Source: Nymphaea colorata
Lineage: Eukaryota; Streptophyta; Magnoliopsida; Nymphaeales; Nymphaeaceae
Assembly (NCBI RefSeq): GCF_008831285.2
Contig: NC_045143.1
Span: forward strand, 6,147,503 to 6,211,502
DNA length: 64,000 bases
Direction: 5' to 3'
In this document: positions 59,106 to 64,000 of the stretch, in pieces
Layout: each line of letters begins with the position of its first letter
How positions within the stretch are numbered: the stretch's first letter is position 1
Notes under the pieces: model-generated
The model's database searches: none
What the model saw: only the letters and a program-made list of their open reading frames with translations
Told to the model about the DNA's origin: nothing
Made by a program: the position numbers and the translations under genes

Positions 59106-62100
59106 CTACTCACCTTCATCAAGCAATCCAGTGGAGCCGTCCATGGAGCTCTACCACCATGCAGATGGCATGTGGGAGAATCTTTGCTAGCTCTCGTGTT
59201 CATCGTTAATGAATCTTATATGGTCAAATTTGACAATGTTTTCAAAAGTAGCAGACAAACTGAAGGATTAAAAAGAACCAGAACTTACGGAACAAGTACA
59301 CAAAAACACAAACAAAGAATAAAGGGCTTCACTAACCTTTGCTTCTCTGCTTAATCTGGCTGATGTTGATTGACATAATTGTTTAATAACCTCCAGGCGA
59401 GATGTTTGGGGCATGAGCACGACTACACTATACTGTTTCTTGCACGGAAAAGGCAATATCCTTTGCAATGAGGACTGTGCAGTTGACGGCATCAAACATT
59501 CACGAACTTTACTGCGTCCTTCATCCTGAGCCTATATGTAAAACTTTCGGATAAGATGAAACATTCACGAACTTTAAGGCATAATGAAGCACTACTTATG
59601 CTTGTATTTGAATAATTAATTAAAGGATCTTTGCATGCACGAATACATCTCGCCACCCTCACAACTTGTAAGAAGTATGGAACACAAACCTTATAAAACA
59701 GAAAAGAGATCCAGAAGCAAGCCGCAAGTTATTTAACAACCCCTAACATCTCGTACTCAGTCCATCATACAAAAGCCAAAACTGCCTCCATTCTAGAAAA
59801 GGCTTTAGCATTTAAATTGTTAAAGTTGTAATTACTTGGAAATTATTGATACAAGGTAGAAGTCAAAGATAAAATACAGCAAAGCCAAGCTCATATTGTT
59901 GTAATTTGGCCAGTCAACAAGGCAGGCCTGTTTGATCTTGTCTAACTCCTATGCTGAAGCCTCAGTACCACGTCAGAAACCCAAATCGGTCAAGCCTTAC
60001 TTGGCAACTAAATTCTGACTAATCAGGTAAAGTCAGAGCTCATACATGCTCAGTTTTACGCATTTATAGTTCTAAATATATGAGGCAACAACTGACAAGG
60101 TTTTACATACATGCTCAGTTCTACGCATTTATAGTTCTAAATATATGAGGCAACTGACAAGGTTTTCTGTGTCCATGTTCTGCTTGGAAAAAGCAAAGTC
60201 AGATAAAGAATCGAGAAAAGCTAGCAGCCCGTCATGTGATAAGAAGTCTTCGGCATATGCCAGCATGCTGCTGCACGTGGCTATGTTGCAGCAGCGGCAC
60301 ATGGTAACCCACATCGATCAAGCCTTACTTGGCAACTAAATTCTGACTAATCAGGTAAAGTCAGAGCTCATACATGCTCAGTTCTACGCATTTATAGTTC
60401 TAAATATATGAGGCAACAATTGACAAGGTTTTCTGTGTCCAGGTTCCAAGCAAAGTCAGAAAGAATCGAGAAAAGCTAGCAGCCTGTCATGTGATAAGAA
60501 GTCTTTGATATATGCCCGCATGCTGCTGCACGTGGCTATGTTGCAGCAACGGCACTTGGTAACATATATCTGCATATCAGACTTCACAACGTTGAAGATA
60601 TTAACAACATATTTAAAATATTGACTTAAACATACATCTTTGATCTACACAAGTTTGAATACTGTAGATATGTTCTTTATTTTACTGCATTTACGAGGTA
60701 TTTTGGATTAAGAACCTAAAAGAATGTACATCAGCAGATAACTGTAGAGAAGCCATGCTAAAAATGATTTACCTTAAAAGAAGCACTAAGATCACCACTA
60801 TAGACACGCGACTGATAACCACGCAAAATCCTATCCAGCCAGTAACAATTTTCCTACAACAAAATTAATTTTCAGTACGCTCTCCAAGCTTCAATGCAAA
60901 ATTACACTTCAAAATCACATAAAACTAGATCTAACAGCTACCTGCAATCCATTTTCATGAGCACGTTGTTCAATTTCCAGTATGGTCGTAACGTCCTCCA
61001 CTGAAGGCCCATTTTCCTGAAGGTATAGTATTTCTGCCAAGGCAAGCTCAACCTGCAATAAACAAAATGACCCTTGAAATCCCAGAAGCATAAAATTCAG
61101 CAAAATGGCTAGGTACAGTAGGAAAAAGAGAGTAATTATTTGCAAGTAGAAAAAAAAGGAGAATGTGTACACGTTACTTGAAATCAACATAAATCTGAAA
61201 AAATTTATGGTAAATAGCACCTAGTTATAGAGTCACTAACCAGTTTCCATGAGCTATCTGGGTCACAGGAAAAATTCACAGCAATGTCGCCTCGGACATC
61301 CCCACTTCTTGAGGGTTTATTGCCACCAAGAAATACAGAGACGGTGACTGAATAGATCTGCAATACACGCATGAGGTATAAATCAAGGAGGAGGCTGTCA
61401 TGACACAGAAGCACAATAAATTAATAAAAACAACAGATGATTTAAGAAAGTACCTGACCATGCTTGAACCGGAGAACCTGCATAATTTTGGTTTCTAGAA
61501 GTTTGCTCACAAACCCAACAAAGTGAATTTCTTCCATCTTGCATTTGTTGAGATAAAGAGAACATGACATTAAATTGATGGGTGAAGTATTGCACGAATG
61601 ACAAGGACATTACTTGCAGCAATGATTGAGCATTTACAAGAGGAAGGACAATTGAAGAATCTACCATGTTTTCATTTTTCAGTTCCACCGGAAAGGTTAT
61701 CTGGACTGAACATTGTGCTTCAACCATCGCGCTACGTACTACTTCCCTATATACATAACATATGCACAAGCAATAGTAAATTGGAAGACGAACAAGGTTT
61801 TGTATGTATATGGAAAAAAATTACAAAATTCATCGGATAGTAAGATCTAAGGCACCGTCAATTCTCAAGGGGAGTATGAACAAACTACCTAACAATGTTT
61901 CCAGGGAAAGTGAATGGCAGGCCCTTTAAATCATCACGATTCAAATGGAGAATTGGATCCGATGGCCTTGGTATACCTCCCTACATAGAAAACAATTTTT
62001 TAGACCAAATGCACCAATGGACATGATCAAAACTTCATGAATGTCACAAGGACTGAGAAGCCTTACCAGGTACTGCAGAATTAAAGGTCGAGCCACCAAC

Positions 62101-63287
62101 GGATCTATATTTCCAACAATTACAACTGTGAAAGTGGAAGGGTCTTTGAAGCATTTGTTGAAATAGTCACATGACTTAAACGGGTCTACCCTCTTCAGAT
62201 CACTCACCCTGATTGGCTGCAACATAAAATAATAGAGATGAGCAAGACAAACCTGGCATCACCAGGTAAGAACCATCATCCTTTGAAAAGCATTATACCT
62301 TAAAGAAGTATGAGTTTCCATAATTTAATTCCCGTATACGATTTGTAAATGCAGTGAAGGGATCCCTCTCTTGTGCAAGAATAGCTTCCTCCATCATTTG
62401 CATCACAATTTTGACTTCTTCTTCACCCGGTACAACATTTGTAGTGAACAACTGATAAACAAGCTGCAAATAGCTACATGATAGATCAGTTAATGAGGAC
62501 ATAATTAAGGAAAATTGATCAAGAGAAAATAGCACACTTGTTCAAAACAGCACAAGCACAGCTCAGATGTCAAGGAATATGCGTTATGTTCAATAAAATT
62601 CATTCTTACATTTGGTCATTATTGCTTTTGCTGCTTGTATACAAAAGATATATAATGACAAGTGGAATGCATGTAAAGGTAATTTGGGTATGGAAAATCT
62701 TATTTGTCATGTCAAGCTTAGCTTGCGAGCCTACTGCCCTTACTAAGCATGGAAAGTTCACTGCTTGACTACGAAGATAGGTCTAGAAATGGGTAGAACA
62801 GCTTTCCGCAATCAGCTGTAAATTTGCATCAATTCTCCAGTTGTACAGTCATGAGACTCATGACCATTCATTAAACAGATGGATAAATTAGACAAGATCC
62901 AATAAGGTCAGATCCAACAATGCTTTGACCAGTCTCAAAATTCAAAAATTTAACCTACTCACGTCCCCTACAGAAAACAGAGTACCATATTCAGTAAAGG
63001 ACCACATAGTACTTTTGACTTCCACAAGAGCATTTCCTACATGAAATACAAACCTGCAAGGCAGTCTCCAAGTCAGAAGGTGAACAATCGCCAGAAAATG
63101 TCCTTATATATGCTCCAACTTTTGTGCCAACCTCTGCTCTCTTTCCAGCAAGCATATCCATCAAAATAGATGGTTTATAGCCAAATACACCAATCTCTCC
63201 TGCAATGGTTGAACCCATTGAACAGGAGAGATAGTCTTCTTCTGAAAGCTCAGACAGACCACCATATGCAAATCCAGTGAAAAGTAC
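59106..63287 (-). CDS. Zinc protease PQQL-like (peptidase M16), C-terminal half; 5' end beyond window
   Basis: Ten phase-consistent exons, 5' to 3': 63054-63287, 62299-62463, 62067-62216, 61889-61980, 61665-61746, 61454-61537, 61241-61357, 60942-61052, 60773-60853, 59337-59531, plus a tentative last exon 59106-59150. They encode about 450 residues of the C-terminal inactive-type M16 repeats of the plant PQQL protein family. Matching stretches are SCSMGSTIAGEIGVFGYKPS, YIRTFSGDCSPSDLETALQ, EEEVKIVMQMMEEAILAQER, STFTVVIVGNIDPLVARPL, GLPFTFPGNIVREVV, EEIHFVGFVSKLLETKIMQV, SVFLGGNKPSRSGDVRGDIA, ILEIEQRAHENGLQ and STAQSSLQRILPFPCKKQYS. The catalytic HxxEH of M16 lies in the N-terminal half, off the right edge. 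The exon ending at 61665 uses donor ATG|GTAGAT rather than the downstream GTAATG, because this fits the family sequence. Confidence 0.92.
59985..60560. repeat. Tandem duplication in the PQQL-like gene intron
   Basis: The block beginning TCAAGCCTTACTTGGCAAC (59990) recurs at 60318, a spacing of 328 bp. Within the first copy a 65-bp part (CATACATGCTCAGTT...) is itself doubled (60041 and 60106), so later landmarks are only 264 bp apart. Both copies end with GCTGCTGCACGTGGCTATG followed by GGTAAC. It lies in the intron between exons 60773-60853 and 59337-59531. No exon function seen. Confidence 0.9.
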
Positions 63288-64000
63288 CTGTCGATTAAAT
63301 ATATAAATTATGTATTGAAAAAGCCAACAAATCAAGCTGAATGATCGAAAATTTGACTGGAAGCCTTCTCCTTGTCAAGCAGTTACCATGTTTCTTTTGC
63401 CCACTTAAGTGGAAGCCTTCTCTTTGACATTTCTTAGTTTTCCCCAAAAAAATGTTCTTAAAAGTTAAAACGATGAGAAAAATGATTATACAAAACAAAA
63501 ACAGCATCTTTGCTGACAGACATTATGTACAGAAGTTCCACCTTGGCAAGTACAAAGAGAAAAAAAAAAGAAAGGAAGTCACGAATCATTTTCACATGTA
63601 TGTCTCCATGTACACATACATGTGCACATACATACATTGGCAAACTTTGACATGTGAAAATACTATGCAGCTCTTTTATTTTTCCCTTATAATTGCCAAG
63701 ATGGAAACTTGTACATGCATGTAGAAAGGTGGCAATAGCAATGAAGTTGGGTGGAACTATTTCTACACGAAAACAAATTTAAATCTATTTTCCATGTGAA
63801 AAGCATAACAACACATTTTCCCGTGCAACAAATTGCTTTCTGGTTATGTAAGTGTCAGATAGTGTTTGGCAAGCGCCAAGTACATTAAGCATTCTATGGT
63901 TTGTACAACACTGAGAAACATATTCAATTTTAGTGTCTCAACCTTTAAAAAAGGCCATTAAATGCAAATCCTATCATCAATGCACTGAAGCATCATCATG
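63288..64000. other. Right edge: intron of the PQQL-like gene
   Basis: No coding stretch of the M16 family could be read on the minus strand, so this is most likely intron. It includes a small CATACATGTGCACATACATAC-like run at 63600-63640. Confidence 0.5.

Noticed and set aside
59526-59531. Alternative acceptor six bases further into the penultimate PQQL-like exon (start at 59525)
   Set aside because: Both are in phase. The 59531 acceptor adds Ala-Gln before DEGR and fits the family pattern (xQDEGR) better.
61614-61664. Longer version of a PQQL-like exon reading on to the donor at 61613
   Set aside because: The earlier donor (ATG|GTAGAT) joins to EEIHFVGF in line with the known family sequence. 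The extension has no counterpart.

Overview
This is a plant nuclear window. Its genes are split by GT-AG introns, and the intergenic DNA is AT-rich and full of transposon debris. The protein families (CYP706 P450s, a classical arabinogalactan protein, a plant MERIT40/BABAM1 homologue, a PITH-domain protein and a PQQL-type M16 protease) are those of a flowering plant. The species cannot be fixed from sequence alone.

Positions 1-20,000 hold a head-to-tail array of cytochrome P450 genes of the CYP706 type, all on the minus strand. From left to right they are: the first exon of one gene whose second exon is not in the window (705-1637), a heavily damaged copy (2368-4114), a pseudogene that keeps its two-exon layout (6504-8818), and two intact-looking two-exon genes of 514 codons each (9985-12290 and 15605-18301). 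The two intact genes lie in a segmental duplication of about 4.5 kb that carries their promoters and upstream DNA. Their second exons are almost identical, while their first exons differ at about 12% of residues.

Positions 20,000-36,600 hold no recognisable host gene. This is an AT-rich tract with a vocabulary of short repeated words. Inside it is a degenerate tandem array of about 280-400 bp monomers (about 29.6-31.8 kb). The tract is interrupted by transposable elements: a Ty3/gypsy integrase fossil, a Copia gag fossil, a LINE ORF1-like fragment split by a compact non-autonomous LTR element (26066-27999), and a non-autonomous hAT element with an exact 8-bp target duplication (32546-33218).

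Positions 36,600-64,000 are genic again. There is an arabinogalactan protein (minus, 38810-39295), a three-exon MERIT40/BABAM1 homologue (minus, 41725-45271), a nine-exon PITH-domain gene (plus, 47363-54806), a second hAT element with an exact 8-bp target duplication (56056-56567), and the C-terminal half of a PQQL-like M16 metalloprotease gene (minus, 59106-63287, continuing beyond the right edge). The MERIT40 and PITH genes are divergent, about 2.1 kb apart.

Exon boundaries were set by eye from GT/AG signals, reading phase and remembered family sequences. No alignment or database search was run. The most unusual features are the mosaic divergence of the tandem P450 pair, the AT-rich word tract with its satellite-like array, and the nested or target-duplicated transposons. 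I saw no convincing new multi-gene system.
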